Shown piece after piece: positions 31,840-41,979 of a stretch of DNA of 64,000 bases (position 1 is the stretch's first letter; each line of letters opens with the position of its first letter). The notes beneath the pieces were generated by a model. It did no database searches. It worked only from the letters and a program-made list of their open reading frames with translations, and was not told where the DNA came from. The position numbers were made by a program, and so were the translations under genes. Location of the stretch: the NCBI RefSeq assembly GCF_004683885.1, contig NZ_CP038440.1:2514001-2578000 (forward strand), read 5' to 3'. This stretch comes from Brevundimonas sp. MF30-B. GTDB lineage: Bacteria; Pseudomonadota; Alphaproteobacteria; Caulobacterales; Caulobacteraceae.

Positions 31840-32529
31840 TTAGGCCGCTGCTTTCCAGGTCGGCTCCAGCGCCGCATGCGGCGGGCATGGGGCTACAGCC
31901 TGGATCGGCAGTCCGCCGAGCTCGTTGGCATAGCCGTGGTTGACGTCGCGATGATGCGCTTCGTCGGCGCGAACCACCAGCACTACATCCCGCAGCGTCG
32001 CGTCGTCCGGCAAGCCCCAATAGCGCTTGGCGATCTCCGGGGCCGGAACGTTCGGGCTGCGGCCCTCATCGATCTCGGCCAGATAGTGGGTATAGCTGAT
32101 CACCGCCTCTTCCTCGAAATAGCCGACCACCCGGTGGGCCGTCTTCGAGGAGACGAGGTAGAGGCCGAAGAAGAACAGATAGAATACCCACTGCACCGAC
32201 ACGATGACGAAGCGCTCGAACAGGGTCGGCTTCGAGATTTCGATGAAGGTCATCAGGTGCATGCGCTCGTTTTCGGCCTCGTCCATCAGGGTTTTGATCC
32301 AGCCCTTGTCGTCGCACATCCGGCGCAGGCAGCTCAGGTGGTTGATGGTGGCGCCGACCATTCCCGGCACCGCCGCGACCGTCTCCAGCACCACGGCGCG
32401 GTGGCCGTAGCGCTTGGCGAAGAAGGTGTCGGCGCATAAGCGCAGCAGTTTGGTGAAGCCAAAGGCGACCCGGTCCGACAGTCCCTTGGGCTGATGATGG
32501 ATCGAAAGATCGACGAGGGGGGCGGTCAT
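31840..32529 (-). CDS. Alternative oxidase (AOX), cyanide-insensitive ubiquinol oxidase
   Basis: A 229-residue di-iron ubiquinol oxidase, a membrane-associated bypass of the cytochrome pathway that reduces oxygen to water without proton pumping. The four-helix iron ligands are visible: Glu49 ([12 protein letters not shown]), Glu88 and His91 ([13 protein letters not shown]), a Glu in [13 protein letters not shown] (residues 139-141), and Glu190/His193 ([12 protein letters not shown]). AGGAG precedes the ATG at 32529, ten nt away. It is divergent from the oxygen-sensor pair fixL-fixJ, with only 163 bp between, which suggests that oxygen or redox state controls it. Confidence 0.94.
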   Translation of the reverse strand: MTAPLVDLSIHHQPKGLSDRVAFGFTKLLRLCADTFFAKRYGHRAVVLETVAAVPGMVGATINHLSCLRRMCDDKGWIKTLMDEAENERMHLMTFIEISKPTLFERFVIVSVQWVFYLFFFGLYLVSSKTAHRVVGYFEEEAVISYTHYLAEIDEGRSPNVPAPEIAKRYWGLPDDATLRDVVLVVRADEAHHRDVNHGYANELGGLPIQAVAPCPPHAALEPTWKAAA

Positions 32530-32637
32530 GGGCCTTGGCTCCTGGTGATCCGGAGAGCGCTCCGGGCCGCTGCGGCGGCGTCTTGAAGATGCGACCGGTG
32601 TAGAGGCGACCGCCCGACGCCGGTATTCGGGTCTTCG

Positions 32638-32655
32638 CCCTAAGGGAAATCCCGG
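32638..32655. promoter_or_regulatory. Palindromic operator-like site between the AOX gene and fixL
   Basis: The 9-bp palindrome CCCTAAGGG, followed by AAATCCCGG, lies 38 bp upstream of fixL and about 110 bp upstream of the oxidase start. It stands out from the GC-rich flanks. A FixJ or other regulator site is possible, but no established consensus was matched. Confidence 0.3.
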
Positions 32656-32692
32656 AGGCGCGGGCACCCGCTGGACGGGGCAAGGAGCATCG

Positions 32693-34171
32693 ATGCGAGC
32701 CTTTCAGTCCCCGGAGACCGCGCCCTCGGCCCTCATCCGGCCGGCCTCGCCATGGGTGGCGGTCGCGGCGGCGGCGGTCGTCGCCCTTGCCGGCGCGGGG
32801 CTGCGCGTCGCCCTCGGCGAGCGCATCGGTGACCACGGCGCGTTTCTGGTTTTCGTCCCGGCGGTCGTGGTCGGTGCGGCCCTGGGCGGTTGGATGTCCG
32901 GAACCGCGGCGGCCCTGATCGGTCTTGGCGCCGGGCTACTGCTTTCGCCCCTCAGCCCGGCCCTCGGGTTAGAGGCTGCCTTGTTCCTGGGAGTGGCGGC
33001 GGCGGTCACTCTCGGAGGTGAGTGGTTCCAGCGCGCCCATCGTGACCTCTCGGCTCGGGAGACCCATCTCAGGCTGATCCTGAACACCATTCCCGACGCC
33101 ATGATCCTGATCGACGACGCCGGTCTGATCCGCGCCTTCAGCCCGACAGCGGAGCGCCTGTTCGGCTGGTCCGTCGGCGAGGCGATCGGCCAGAATGTCA
33201 GTGTTCTGATGCCCGCGCCTCACCGTGAGGCGCATGACGGGTATCTGCAGCGCTACTACAGGACGGGCGAACGCCGCATCATCGGTCTCGGACGGATCGT
33301 TGTCGGCCAGCGCAAGGACAGCTCGACCTTCCCCATGGAGCTCGCCGTCGGGGAGATGCGCACCGCCGAGGGCCGCTTCTTCACCGGCTTCGTCCGGGAC
33401 CTGACCGAACGTCAGCAGGCCGAGGCCCGGATGCAGGAGTTGCAGAGCGACCTCGTGCGGGTCTCCAGGCTCACCGCCCTCGGCGAGATGGCCTCGGCGC
33501 TGGCGCACGAACTGAACCAGCCGCTTACCGCCATCTCGAACTATCTGAAGGGCTCAAGGAGACTCCTGGATTCGAGGGGCCTCGGCGAGGGTCGCATCGC
33601 CAGCGCTCTTGATCTGGCGGCCGATCAGGCCTTGCGGGCAGGTGTCATCATTCGGCGGCTGCGCGAGTTCGTGTCCCGCGGAGAAACGGAGCGACGCATC
33701 GAGGACTTGCCAAAGCTCGTCGAGGAGGCCAGCGCGCTGGCGCTCGTCGGTGCCCGTGAACACGGCGTGCGGGTGCGGTTCGACATCGACTCCTCCGCCG
33801 ATCGCGTTCTGGCCGACAAGGTGCAGATCCAACAGGTTCTGCTCAACCTGATCCGCAACGGCATGGACGCGATGGAGGAGTCACCGACGCGGGAGCTCCT
33901 CATCGCCGCGGGTGCGGTCGACACCGAACTGTTGCGGATCTCGGTCGCGGACACGGGAGCGGGCGTCAGCCAGGACCTCGCGGAGCAATTGTTCCAGCCC
34001 TTCGTGACCAGCAAGCGGAGCGGGATGGGCGTGGGACTATCTATTTCCCGAACCATCATCGAGACCCATGGCGGACGAATCTGGTTCGAACCGAACCCGG
34101 GCGGCGGGACGGTCTTCCATTTCACGCTTCAGCGCGCCCGTATCGAGGAGGAGGCTGCCGATGACGACTGA
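32693..34171 (+). CDS. fixL: Oxygen-sensor histidine kinase FixL
   Basis: A 492-residue membrane-bound sensor kinase. Four hydrophobic segments (residues ~20-108) precede a PAS domain (~124-240) very like the haem PAS of rhizobial FixL. The proximal haem ligand is His181 ([11 protein letters not shown]) and the distal Arg201 ([14 protein letters not shown]) is kept. The H-box has His272 in [17 protein letters not shown], and the ATPase domain ends [18 protein letters not shown]. Oxygen binding to such PAS domains inhibits the kinase. Its 3' end overlaps fixJ by 11 bp. Oxygen sensing is inferred from ligand conservation. Confidence 0.93.
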   Translation: MRAFQSPETAPSALIRPASPWVAVAAAAVVALAGAGLRVALGERIGDHGAFLVFVPAVVVGAALGGWMSGTAAALIGLGAGLLLSPLSPALGLEAALFLGVAAAVTLGGEWFQRAHRDLSARETHLRLILNTIPDAMILIDDAGLIRAFSPTAERLFGWSVGEAIGQNVSVLMPAPHREAHDGYLQRYYRTGERRIIGLGRIVVGQRKDSSTFPMELAVGEMRTAEGRFFTGFVRDLTERQQAEARMQELQSDLVRVSRLTALGEMASALAHELNQPLTAISNYLKGSRRLLDSRGLGEGRIASALDLAADQALRAGVIIRRLREFVSRGETERRIEDLPKLVEEASALALVGAREHGVRVRFDIDSSADRVLADKVQIQQVLLNLIRNGMDAMEESPTRELLIAAGAVDTELLRISVADTGAGVSQDLAEQLFQPFVTSKRSGMGVGLSISRTIIETHGGRIWFEPNPGGGTVFHFTLQRARIEEEAADDD

Positions 34172-34763
34172 CACCATTATTCACATCGTCGACGACGATG
34201 TGGCCGTGCGAGATTCCATCGCCTTTCTGCTGGAGACGGCCGACCTGACAGCGCGGACCTATGAGTCCGCTGTCGCCTTCCTCGCGGAGAACGATCGTCC
34301 GGCCGGTTGCATCGTGACCGACGTCCGCATGCCGGACATGACCGGACTCGAACTCGCCCGCAGGCTCCGCGACACCGGTTCGGTTGAACCGGTCATCGTG
34401 ATCACCGGACACGCCGATGTCCCCCTCGCAATCGAGGCGATGCGCGCCGGCGTCGTCGATTTCATCGAAAAGCCTTTTGATGACGAGGTTCTCCTCACCT
34501 CAATCCATCGCGTGCTGGAGCAGGCTACGAGGGCGACCTCTGCGGACGCCGATCGCCGCGAGTTCGTCGCCAGGCTGGAATCGCTGTCGCCCCGCGAGCG
34601 CGACGTGGTCGATGGCCTGGTCAAGGGACACGCCAACAAGGTTATCGCCTTCGATCTCGGCATCAGCCCACGCACCGTCGAGGTCTACCGCGCGAACGCG
34701 ATGACCAAGATGCAGGCGGGCAGTCTTTCGGAACTCGTCAGGATTGTCATGACTGCCGGCTAG
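34161..34763 (+). CDS. fixJ: Two-component response regulator FixJ
   Basis: A 200-residue regulator, with a receiver domain carrying phospho-acceptor Asp54 ([14 protein letters not shown]) and the conserved Lys in [11 protein letters not shown] LuxR-type helix-turn-helix follows ([22 protein letters not shown]...[16 protein letters not shown]). I chose the ATG at 34161, inside the last codons of fixL, giving a translationally coupled pair. It is the cognate partner of FixL. The divergent oxidase gene and fixLJ itself are the likely local targets. Confidence 0.95.
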   Translation: MTTDTIIHIVDDDVAVRDSIAFLLETADLTARTYESAVAFLAENDRPAGCIVTDVRMPDMTGLELARRLRDTGSVEPVIVITGHADVPLAIEAMRAGVVDFIEKPFDDEVLLTSIHRVLEQATRATSADADRREFVARLESLSPRERDVVDGLVKGHANKVIAFDLGISPRTVEVYRANAMTKMQAGSLSELVRIVMTAG

Positions 34764-34845
34764 CGCCAGGAGCGGTTATTCGATGACCGCCGGAACCACG
34801 ACATTCAGACGGCTGCTAAGGTCTGCTCCCCGGGCTACCGCCATA

Positions 34846-34875
34846 GGCTGCTTGCGACCCTTAGCGGACATTCGG
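34846..34875 (+). repeat. Degenerate copy of a dispersed short repeat (copy 2)
   Basis: GGCTGCTTGCGACCC then TTAGCGGACATTC aligns with the copy after the desaturase (GTCCGCTTTCCGCCC then TTCGCCGACATTC) at about 20 of 28 positions, in the same orientation. The two copies bracket the desaturase gene. Confidence 0.45.
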
Positions 34876-34933
34876 TTGGGGAACTGTTAGGCTCACTGGT
34901 TCTGGCGGATCGGAGAGGCGGGGCTGGCTGATC

Positions 34934-35845
34934 ATGATGAAACCCGTTCTCCGCATGAACGGCGCGGGCGCAAATCCCTGCGAAGGTAGGCCGGTCATCG
35001 ACTGGCCCAAGGCGGTCTGGAATGGCAGTTTGCTCGCAACTTCAGTTGTCGCTGGCCCGCTCTTCTTTAGCTGGTCGGCCTTCGCGCTGTTCGTGATCCT
35101 GACCTACCTCACCCTGCTCGTAGGCCATAGCGTCGGCATGCATCGAATGCTGATCCATCGCTCGTTCCAATGCTCCAAGCCGCTTGAACGCCTCCTGATC
35201 TACGTGGGCGTGATCGTCGGCGTTGCCGGTCCCTTCGGCATAATCCGCGTCCACGACATGCGAGACTGGGCTCAGCGACAGCCGGTTTGCCACGACTTTT
35301 TCGCTCACACTCGTGGCTTCTGGCGCGACCTGTCTTGGCAACTCTTTTACCGCTTCGATTTCGGTCACGCCCCGACCCTGACCATTGAGTCGAGCATAGC
35401 GAGCGATCCATTCTACCGCTTTTTGGAAGCCTCATGGCGGTGGCAGCAGGGCCCGATAGCAGTCGCGCTTTTCCTCATCGGCGGCTGGCCTTGGGTGGTT
35501 TGGGGCGTGGCTGTTCGGGTTATTGTCAGCACGGTTGGGCACTGGACGATCACCTACTTCTGTCACAATCCCGGCCCCGGTCGGTGGACCGTAAAGGGTG
35601 CCTATGTCCAGGCGACCAATCTGCGGGGCTTGGGGCTGCTCACTTACGGCGAGTGCTGGCATAACAACCATCATGCCTTCCCCGAGTCCGCACGGATTGG
35701 ATTGGAAAAAGGGCAAGTCGATCCCGGCTGGTTTGTCATTCGGTCGCTTGAACGCGCCCGGCTGATCTGGAACGTAGGACGGCCTCGCGAAGAAGGGCTT
35801 CGAGACGACCTCCACGACCGCAGCACGCTCGAACCCATCCAGTAG
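34934..35845 (+). CDS. Fatty acid (acyl-CoA delta-9 type) desaturase
   Basis: A 303-residue integral-membrane di-iron desaturase. Histidine boxes are present: HSVGMH (residues 65-70), HD with DWAQRQ (107-115) and HNNHH near 243-247. Hydrophobic stretches (~32-60, 85-105, 175-205) fit the usual four-helix layout. These enzymes insert a cis double bond into saturated acyl chains. Composition is less GC-rich at third positions than the neighbours, and the gene is bracketed by copies of a dispersed repeat, which may point to acquisition. Two consecutive ATG-type starts (34934, 34937) are possible. Confidence 0.88.
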   Translation: MMKPVLRMNGAGANPCEGRPVIDWPKAVWNGSLLATSVVAGPLFFSWSAFALFVILTYLTLLVGHSVGMHRMLIHRSFQCSKPLERLLIYVGVIVGVAGPFGIIRVHDMRDWAQRQPVCHDFFAHTRGFWRDLSWQLFYRFDFGHAPTLTIESSIASDPFYRFLEASWRWQQGPIAVALFLIGGWPWVVWGVAVRVIVSTVGHWTITYFCHNPGPGRWTVKGAYVQATNLRGLGLLTYGECWHNNHHAFPESARIGLEKGQVDPGWFVIRSLERARLIWNVGRPREEGLRDDLHDRSTLEPIQ

Positions 35846-35879
35846 GCAACGTCCGCTTTCCGCCCTTCGCCGACATTCC
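35845..35879 (+). repeat. Copy of a dispersed short repeat (copy 3)
   Basis: GGCAACGTCCGCTTTCCGCC and then CTTCGCCGACATTCC, directly after the desaturase stop. It resembles the copies at 34846 (same strand) and 31714 (opposite strand). It looks like a small imperfect palindromic intergenic element of the GTCCGC...GCGGAC type. Confidence 0.45.
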
Positions 35880-35941
35880 TACCGTCGCCGTTGTAAGACC
35901 TTCCCGTTTCCTGCGATCCTGGCGCGACACGGGAGTTCACC

Positions 35942-36700
35942 ATGACCCACCCCATTCACATCGGCGTCGGCGGCTGGACGTTCGAGCCCTGGCGGGGGGT
36001 CTTCTATCCCGAGGGCCTGGTGCAGAAGCGCGAGCTGGAGTTCGCCAGCCGGGCTCTGACCTCCATTGAGATCAACGGCACCTACTATTCCACCTTCAAG
36101 CCCGACAGCTGGATCAAGTGGCGTGACGAGACGCCGGACGACTTCGTCTTTTCGGTCAAGGCCAGCCGGTACTGCACCAACCGCAAGGTGCTGAGCGAGG
36201 GCAAGGAGAGCTTCGACCGCTTTCTGGACCAGGGGCTGACGGCGCTGGGCGACAAGCTGGGGCCGATCAACTGGCAGTTTATGGCCACCAAAAAGTTCGA
36301 CGCCGAGGATTTCGAGGGCTTTCTGAAGCTGTTGCCGAAAGAGAAGGACGGCTTGCGCCTGCGCCATGCCCTGGAGGTGCGCAACGCCTCGTTCGAAACT
36401 CAGCAGTTCTATGATCTGGCGGCGAAATACGGCTGCGCCATCGTCTATGCCGAGGACGACGAGGCCCCGGAATGGCCGCGGATCGATCAGCCCACCGCCG
36501 ACTTCACATACGCCCGCCTGATGTCCAGCCGCGAGGACGAGCCGACCGGCCTGACCGGCGCCGAACTGGACGCCGTCGCCGCGCGCGCCCGCGACTGGGC
36601 CAGGCGTGGCGAGGTGTTCGCCTACTTCATCTCGGGCGCCAAGGTGCGCAACCCCGCCGCCGCCCAGGCCCTGATCCAGCGGCTCGTCGAAACGCCGTGA
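35942..36700 (+). CDS. DUF72-domain protein
   Basis: A 252-residue protein of the DUF72 family (TIM-barrel-like, YecE group). The N terminus [20 protein letters not shown] and the segments [35 protein letters not shown] and [10 protein letters not shown] are diagnostic. The biochemical role of the family is not firmly known. It is upstream of recA, with which it is not co-regulated, because recA has its own SOS-type box in the 155-bp gap. Confidence 0.93.
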   Translation: MTHPIHIGVGGWTFEPWRGVFYPEGLVQKRELEFASRALTSIEINGTYYSTFKPDSWIKWRDETPDDFVFSVKASRYCTNRKVLSEGKESFDRFLDQGLTALGDKLGPINWQFMATKKFDAEDFEGFLKLLPKEKDGLRLRHALEVRNASFETQQFYDLAAKYGCAIVYAEDDEAPEWPRIDQPTADFTYARLMSSREDEPTGLTGAELDAVAARARDWARRGEVFAYFISGAKVRNPAAAQALIQRLVETP

Positions 36701-36738
36701 CGTCAGGATCGGACGCAACAGGGCGGGGTTGTGGAAAA

Positions 36739-36758
36739 GAACATATTGGCAACGAGAA
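36739..36758 (+). promoter_or_regulatory. SOS (LexA) box upstream of recA
   Basis: GAACATATTGGCAAC (36739-36753) fits the alphaproteobacterial LexA operator GAAC-N7-GAAC with one mismatch in the second half-site; a further GAAC follows at 36755. It lies about 100 bp before the recA start. Alphaproteobacterial LexA boxes of this form are well established; this assignment is by pattern only. Confidence 0.55.
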
Positions 36759-36855
36759 CAAACCATGATCATAGTGAGCCCACTGAGACGGGGGCGGGTC
36801 CATGGCGGGTCTCTCCCAAGCGCAGATGGGAATCATGGCAAGGGAGACGAAGGCA

Positions 36856-37935
<1,080 letters not shown>

Positions 37936-38018
37936 GAGCAGGCGAACTCGGAACCCTTCGTCCGGCCGGGTCTGGCGACCCGCCAACCGACCCCGCTAGG
38001 CCGGGCCGGATCGAAGCT

Positions 38019-38049
38019 GGCCGCCCGACCCGCGTCGGGCGGCCTTTTT
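38019..38049 (+). terminator. Rho-independent terminator after recA
   Basis: An 11-bp GC stem (GGCCGCCCGAC/GTCGGGCGGCC, loop CCGC) followed by TTTTT, 85 bp past the recA stop. Confidence 0.92.
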
Positions 38050-38129
38050 CGTCCGGATAGTCGACGGCGGCGGCCTGCGCGACGGGGCGCCCCCTTCCCC
38101 ACCCGAGCGGCGCCTGCTAACCGCGCCGC

Positions 38130-38636
38130 ATGAAGCTTTCGCGTCTCGCACTGATGGCCTACGGCCTGGCCCTTGTCGTCATCGTCATCGACCAGATCAC
38201 AAAGGCCTGGATCCTGAACGGCCTGGACCTCATGGAGGTCGGCCGCGTCGAAGTCTGGCCGCCGATCTTCAACTTCAGCTTCGTGCTGAACGACGGCGTA
38301 AGCTTCGGTCTCTTCGGCGGCGGCGCGGCGCGCTGGGCGCTCAGCGTCTTCTCCATCGTGGTCGCTCTCGCGCTGGCCTGGTGGGCGACCCGCGCTGATC
38401 GCAAGCTGCTGACCTTCGCCATCGGTCTCGTCATGGGCGGGGCCATAGGCAACGTGATTGATCGGATTCGATTCGGCGGGGTCGTGGATTTTCTGGACTT
38501 TTCCGGCACGGGCCTGTTCCCGTGGATATTCAATGTCGCCGACAGCGCGATCACCATTGGCGTGATCCTGCTGATCCTGGACAGCCTGATCGCAGATCGG
38601 CCGGCCAAGGTTGGCGCGGCCCCCGAAAAGTCGTAA
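38130..38636 (+). CDS. lspA: Lipoprotein signal peptidase (signal peptidase II)
   Basis: A 168-residue inner-membrane aspartyl protease that removes the signal peptide from prolipoproteins. Four hydrophobic helices are visible, together with the catalytic aspartates Asp120 (DRIRFGGVVDF) and Asp138 (FNVADSAITIG). The N-terminal VIDQITKAWI segment is typical. It is followed 62 bp later by a BamF-type lipoprotein, a substrate of this enzyme, as in many alphaproteobacteria. Confidence 0.97.
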   Translation: MKLSRLALMAYGLALVVIVIDQITKAWILNGLDLMEVGRVEVWPPIFNFSFVLNDGVSFGLFGGGAARWALSVFSIVVALALAWWATRADRKLLTFAIGLVMGGAIGNVIDRIRFGGVVDFLDFSGTGLFPWIFNVADSAITIGVILLILDSLIADRPAKVGAAPEKS

Positions 38637-38698
38637 TCAACCGGTCCTTAAGAGCCGACCTCTCGCGCTATGGAGCGCGCCCGGAGCCCAAGCCTGCC

Positions 38699-39262
38699 AT
38701 GACTCTTCGTCGCGTCGCTGCCCTGAGCCTTCTCGTCGCCACCGCCGTCGCCATGACCGGCTGCAGCGCTCTTCGTCAGGGCGCGGGCATCTCGCGCGTC
38801 ACACCTGATGAATTCGTCACCGTCTCGACGGCTCCGCTGACAGTCCCACCGGAATACGGCCTTCGTCCGCCTGCGCTCGGCCAGCCGCGTCCTCAGGAGC
38901 TAGCGCCCGAAAGCGCCGCGCGGCAGATCCTGCTGGGCCAGCGCCAGGCCGTGACGCGCACCACAGGCGAGCAGGCGCTCGTCGCCCAAGCCGGCGCTGA
39001 CCGCGCCGATCCCCTGGCCCGCTATGTGATCGACGACGAGTTCGGCGACCTCGCCCACAAGGAAGAAAGCTGGGCTCGTCGCCTGCTGTTCTGGCGGCGC
39101 AACGACCCCGCGTCGCAGGCTGTCACAACAACTCAGACGGCTAATGGATCGCGCACCATCGACAGCGCAAGCGAACATGCGCGCCTCCAGGAGCTGACGG
39201 GCGGCCAAGCGATCGTCATTCAGCCGCGCCGCAGTGGCGGCTTCAAGCTACCCGGCCTCTAA
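38699..39262 (+). CDS. bamF: DUF3035 lipoprotein, BamF-like outer-membrane assembly factor
   Basis: A 187-residue lipoprotein. The signal peptide MTLRRVAALSLLVATAVAMTGC ends in a lipobox with Cys22. The DUF3035/BamF segment TPDEFVTVSTAPLTVPPEY with LRPPALGQPRPQ follows. In Caulobacter relatives this family is the alphaproteobacterial Bam component BamF; membership is by sequence resemblance and position after lspA. The ATG at 38699 starts a clean signal peptide. The function in outer-membrane protein assembly is known for the family, not shown here. Confidence 0.8.
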   Translation: MTLRRVAALSLLVATAVAMTGCSALRQGAGISRVTPDEFVTVSTAPLTVPPEYGLRPPALGQPRPQELAPESAARQILLGQRQAVTRTTGEQALVAQAGADRADPLARYVIDDEFGDLAHKEESWARRLLFWRRNDPASQAVTTTQTANGSRTIDSASEHARLQELTGGQAIVIQPRRSGGFKLPGL

Positions 39263-39367
39263 CTTCTTGGACCGCCTGCGCAATAGTGCGACGGTCTCAA
39301 CCGAAAGACGGGTGGCGTTATTCCATACGCCGCCCATAAGCTTAATGATCGCCGGGAACCAAGCCTG

Positions 39368-40033
39368 ATGCGTCGACTCCTGACCGCTTTCGCCGCCCTT
39401 GCTCTGACCGCCGGCGCCCTGCCAACAATCGCCGAAGCCCAGTCGACGCGCCAGCAGGGCCAACGGCAACAAGAGCAGTCACAATCCGGGCAGTCTTCCG
39501 ACAACACGCCTCGCTTCGCCCCTCTCCGCCGTCAGGCGAACGCAGGCCCCTGCCCGTTTGTAAAGATTCTCTACGATGCGGCGCGCTATGTGGAGCTGGC
39601 CGACAACCGTCTGTCGGCCTCTGCGGTCGGTTTCACGGGCGAGATCGAAGGGGTGAATTCGGACTGCCGCTATCGCGAGTCGCAGCCGATCACCGTGGAC
39701 GTCAACATGCTGTTCAACCTCGGCCGCGGCCCTCAGGCGCAAGCAGGTCAGCATACCTACCGCTACTGGATCGCCGTCACGGAACGCAATAACGCGATAT
39801 TGGCCAAGGAGTATTTCGACCTGCCGGTCGATTTCCGAGGGGGTCAAGTGGTCCAGGTGCCGCAAGAGCAGCAGATTGTGATTCCTCGCGCCTCGGCGAC
39901 AACTTCCGGCGGCAGTTTCGAAATCCTGATCGGCTTCGACGTGACGCCCGAGATGGCCGAGTTCAATCGTTCCGGCAGCCGTTTCCGCATCGATGCGGGC
40001 GCCGCCAACGCCGAGCGCCCCGCCGCCCAATGA
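39368..40033 (+). CDS. Secreted protein of unknown function
   Basis: A 221-residue protein with a Sec signal peptide ([25 protein letters not shown]). A Gln/Arg/Ser-rich linker (about residues 26-48) leads to a domain with two cysteines (GPCPFVKIL and NSDCRYRES) that may be paired. Its C-terminal part has [22 protein letters not shown] and [13 protein letters not shown], like conserved hypothetical Caulobacterales proteins. I cannot name a family. The stop overlaps the argS start (ATGA), suggesting translational coupling. Confidence 0.8.
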   Translation: MRRLLTAFAALALTAGALPTIAEAQSTRQQGQRQQEQSQSGQSSDNTPRFAPLRRQANAGPCPFVKILYDAARYVELADNRLSASAVGFTGEIEGVNSDCRYRESQPITVDVNMLFNLGRGPQAQAGQHTYRYWIAVTERNNAILAKEYFDLPVDFRGGQVVQVPQEQQIVIPRASATTSGGSFEILIGFDVTPEMAEFNRSGSRFRIDAGAANAERPAAQ

Positions 40034-41832
40034 CCGCGCTGAAGACCACGCTGGGCGAAGCGGTCCAGGCCGCCTTCGCCGCCGAAGGCGTGGATGCGGC
40101 CCTGGCCCGGGTGACGCCGTCCGACCGACCTGACCTGGCCGACTTCCAGTCCAACGGGGCGCTGGCCGCCGCCAAGGCGCTGAAGGCCAATCCGCGCGAT
40201 CTTGCCGCCCGCGTGGCCGAACGGCTGCAGGCCGATCCGCGTCTGGCTTCGGTCGAGGTGGCGGGCCCGGGCTTCATCAATCTGAAGGTCGCCGACAGCG
40301 CCCTGGCCGAACGCGCCGCCGAGGTGAAGGCGGACGACGCCCGCGCCGGCGCCGCGCCCGTCTCGGCCGCGCGCCAGGTCGTCATCGACTACGGCGGCCC
40401 CAACGTCGCCAAGCCGATGCACGTCGGCCATCTGCGCAGCGCCATCATCGGCGAAAGCCTGAAGCGGCTGTTCCGTTTCCGCGGCGATGCTGTGACGGGT
40501 GACGCGCACTTTGGCGACTGGGGCTTTCAGATGGGCCTGCTTATCACCGCCTGTGGTGATGAGGGCCTGGCGGACGCCTTCATGGCGGAGGGCGACGGTC
40601 CCTTCCCCGAGCAGACGCCGGTGACCCTGGCTGACCTGGACCGCCTGTATCCTCAGGCCGCCGCCAAGGCCAAGGAAGACCCTGCCTTCCGCGACCGCGC
40701 CCGCAAAGCCACCGCCGAGCTTCAGGCCGGCCGGCCAGGCTATCGCGCCCTTTGGCGTCACTTCGTGTCGGTCAGCCGCGAGGCGCTGGAGCGCGAATAC
40801 GCCGCCCTGTCGGTCGACTTCGACCTGTGGAACGGTGAAAGCGACGCCGATCCGCAGATGGCCGAGATGCTGGCGCACCTGAAGGACACCGGCCTGCTGG
40901 TTGAAGACGACGGCGCCCAGGTGGTGCATGTCGCTCGCCCCGGCGAGACCCGCAAGAAGAAGCTGGCCGATGGCTCGGTGATCGAGGCGCCCTCGCCCCC
41001 GCCTCTGCTGGTGGTGTCGTCGGAGGGCTCGGCCATGTACGGGACCACGGACCTGGCCACCATTCTGGATCGCAAGAAGGCGCTGTCGCCCGACCTGATC
41101 CTGTATGTCGTGGACGAACGGCAGGCCGAGCATTTCGAACAGGTGTTCCGCGCCGCCTATCTTGCCGGCTACGCCCCCGAGGGCTCGCTGGAGCATCTGG
41201 GCTTCGGCACCATGAACGGGACCGACGGCAAGCCCTTCAAGACCCGCGCGGGCGGCGTGCTGAAACTGCGCGACCTGATCGATCAGGCGACGGACAAGGC
41301 GCGCGAACGTCTGCGCGAGGCCGAGCTGGGCGACGACCTGCCGCCCGAAGAGTTCGAGGCCATCGCCCACAAGGTCGCGATCGCGGCGCTTAAGTTCGCC
41401 GACCTGTCGAACGCCCGCACGACCAGCTACGTCTTCGACCTCGACCGCTTCATGAGCTTCGAGGGCAAGACCGGGCCGTACCTGCTGTACCAGGCCGTCC
41501 GCATCAAATCGCTGCTGCGCAAGGCGGCGGATCAGGGCGCGACGGCGGCCGACATCGTCATCGCCGAACCGGCCGAGCGCGATCTGGCCCTGACGCTGGA
41601 CGCCTTCGATCAGGCCGCATCGGACGCCTACGACAAGCGCGCGCCCCATCTGATCGCCGAGCACGCCTATCGGCTGGCCCAGAGCTTCTCGAAGTTCTAC
41701 GCCGCCTGCCCGATCCTGGCGCCGGGCCACCAAGCGTCGCGCGGCTCGCGTCTGGCGCTGGCTGAGGCGACGCTGCATCAGCTCGAAACAGCGCTGAACC
41801 TGCTGGGCATCGACACGCCGGAACGGATGTAG
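40030..41832 (+). CDS. argS: Arginyl-tRNA synthetase
   Basis: A 600-residue class I synthetase that charges tRNA-Arg. The HIGH-type motif is [13 protein letters not shown] (residues ~130-142). The N-terminal Add-1 domain, the segment [15 protein letters not shown], and [21 protein letters not shown] in the KMSKS region are present. The C-terminal helical anticodon domain ends [12 protein letters not shown]. Length and domain order are normal. The ATG at 40030 overlaps the upstream stop. The transcript runs into a palindromic repeat 5 bp after the stop. Confidence 0.96.
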   Translation: MTALKTTLGEAVQAAFAAEGVDAALARVTPSDRPDLADFQSNGALAAAKALKANPRDLAARVAERLQADPRLASVEVAGPGFINLKVADSALAERAAEVKADDARAGAAPVSAARQVVIDYGGPNVAKPMHVGHLRSAIIGESLKRLFRFRGDAVTGDAHFGDWGFQMGLLITACGDEGLADAFMAEGDGPFPEQTPVTLADLDRLYPQAAAKAKEDPAFRDRARKATAELQAGRPGYRALWRHFVSVSREALEREYAALSVDFDLWNGESDADPQMAEMLAHLKDTGLLVEDDGAQVVHVARPGETRKKKLADGSVIEAPSPPPLLVVSSEGSAMYGTTDLATILDRKKALSPDLILYVVDERQAEHFEQVFRAAYLAGYAPEGSLEHLGFGTMNGTDGKPFKTRAGGVLKLRDLIDQATDKARERLREAELGDDLPPEEFEAIAHKVAIAALKFADLSNARTTSYVFDLDRFMSFEGKTGPYLLYQAVRIKSLLRKAADQGATAADIVIAEPAERDLALTLDAFDQAASDAYDKRAPHLIAEHAYRLAQSFSKFYAACPILAPGHQASRGSRLALAEATLHQLETALNLLGIDTPERM

Positions 41833-41836
41833 GCTA

Positions 41837-41951
41837 GAGCGAAATCGGCTTAGCTGGATGCGATCCAGCTAAGCTCAGATATTCGCTCCAGCATGACTCT
41901 GGACCATTGTTCTGAGTTCAGTCGATGCCGACTGGACCGAAAATGGTCTAG
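41837..41951. repeat. Composite palindromic intergenic element
   Basis: Two nested palindromes stand between argS and the adenine deaminase. The first has outer arms GAGCGAA/TTCGCTC (41837-41843, 41882-41888) and an inner perfect 12-bp stem with a 3-nt loop (41848-41874). The second has outer arms CTGGACCATT/AATGGTCTAG (41899-41908, 41942-41951) and an inner CAGTCG/CGACTG hairpin (41919-41934). The base composition is much less GC-rich than the genes. This resembles mobile intergenic repeats of alphaproteobacteria; other copies would be outside the window. Confidence 0.6.
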
Positions 41952-41979
41952 ACTGGGTCGCCATTCGGAGCCCCAGTTC

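Noticed and set aside
39844-41778. A 644-residue minus-strand frame opposite argS
   Set aside because: argS is complete on the plus strand with its HIGH-type motif; the reverse frame is a shadow.
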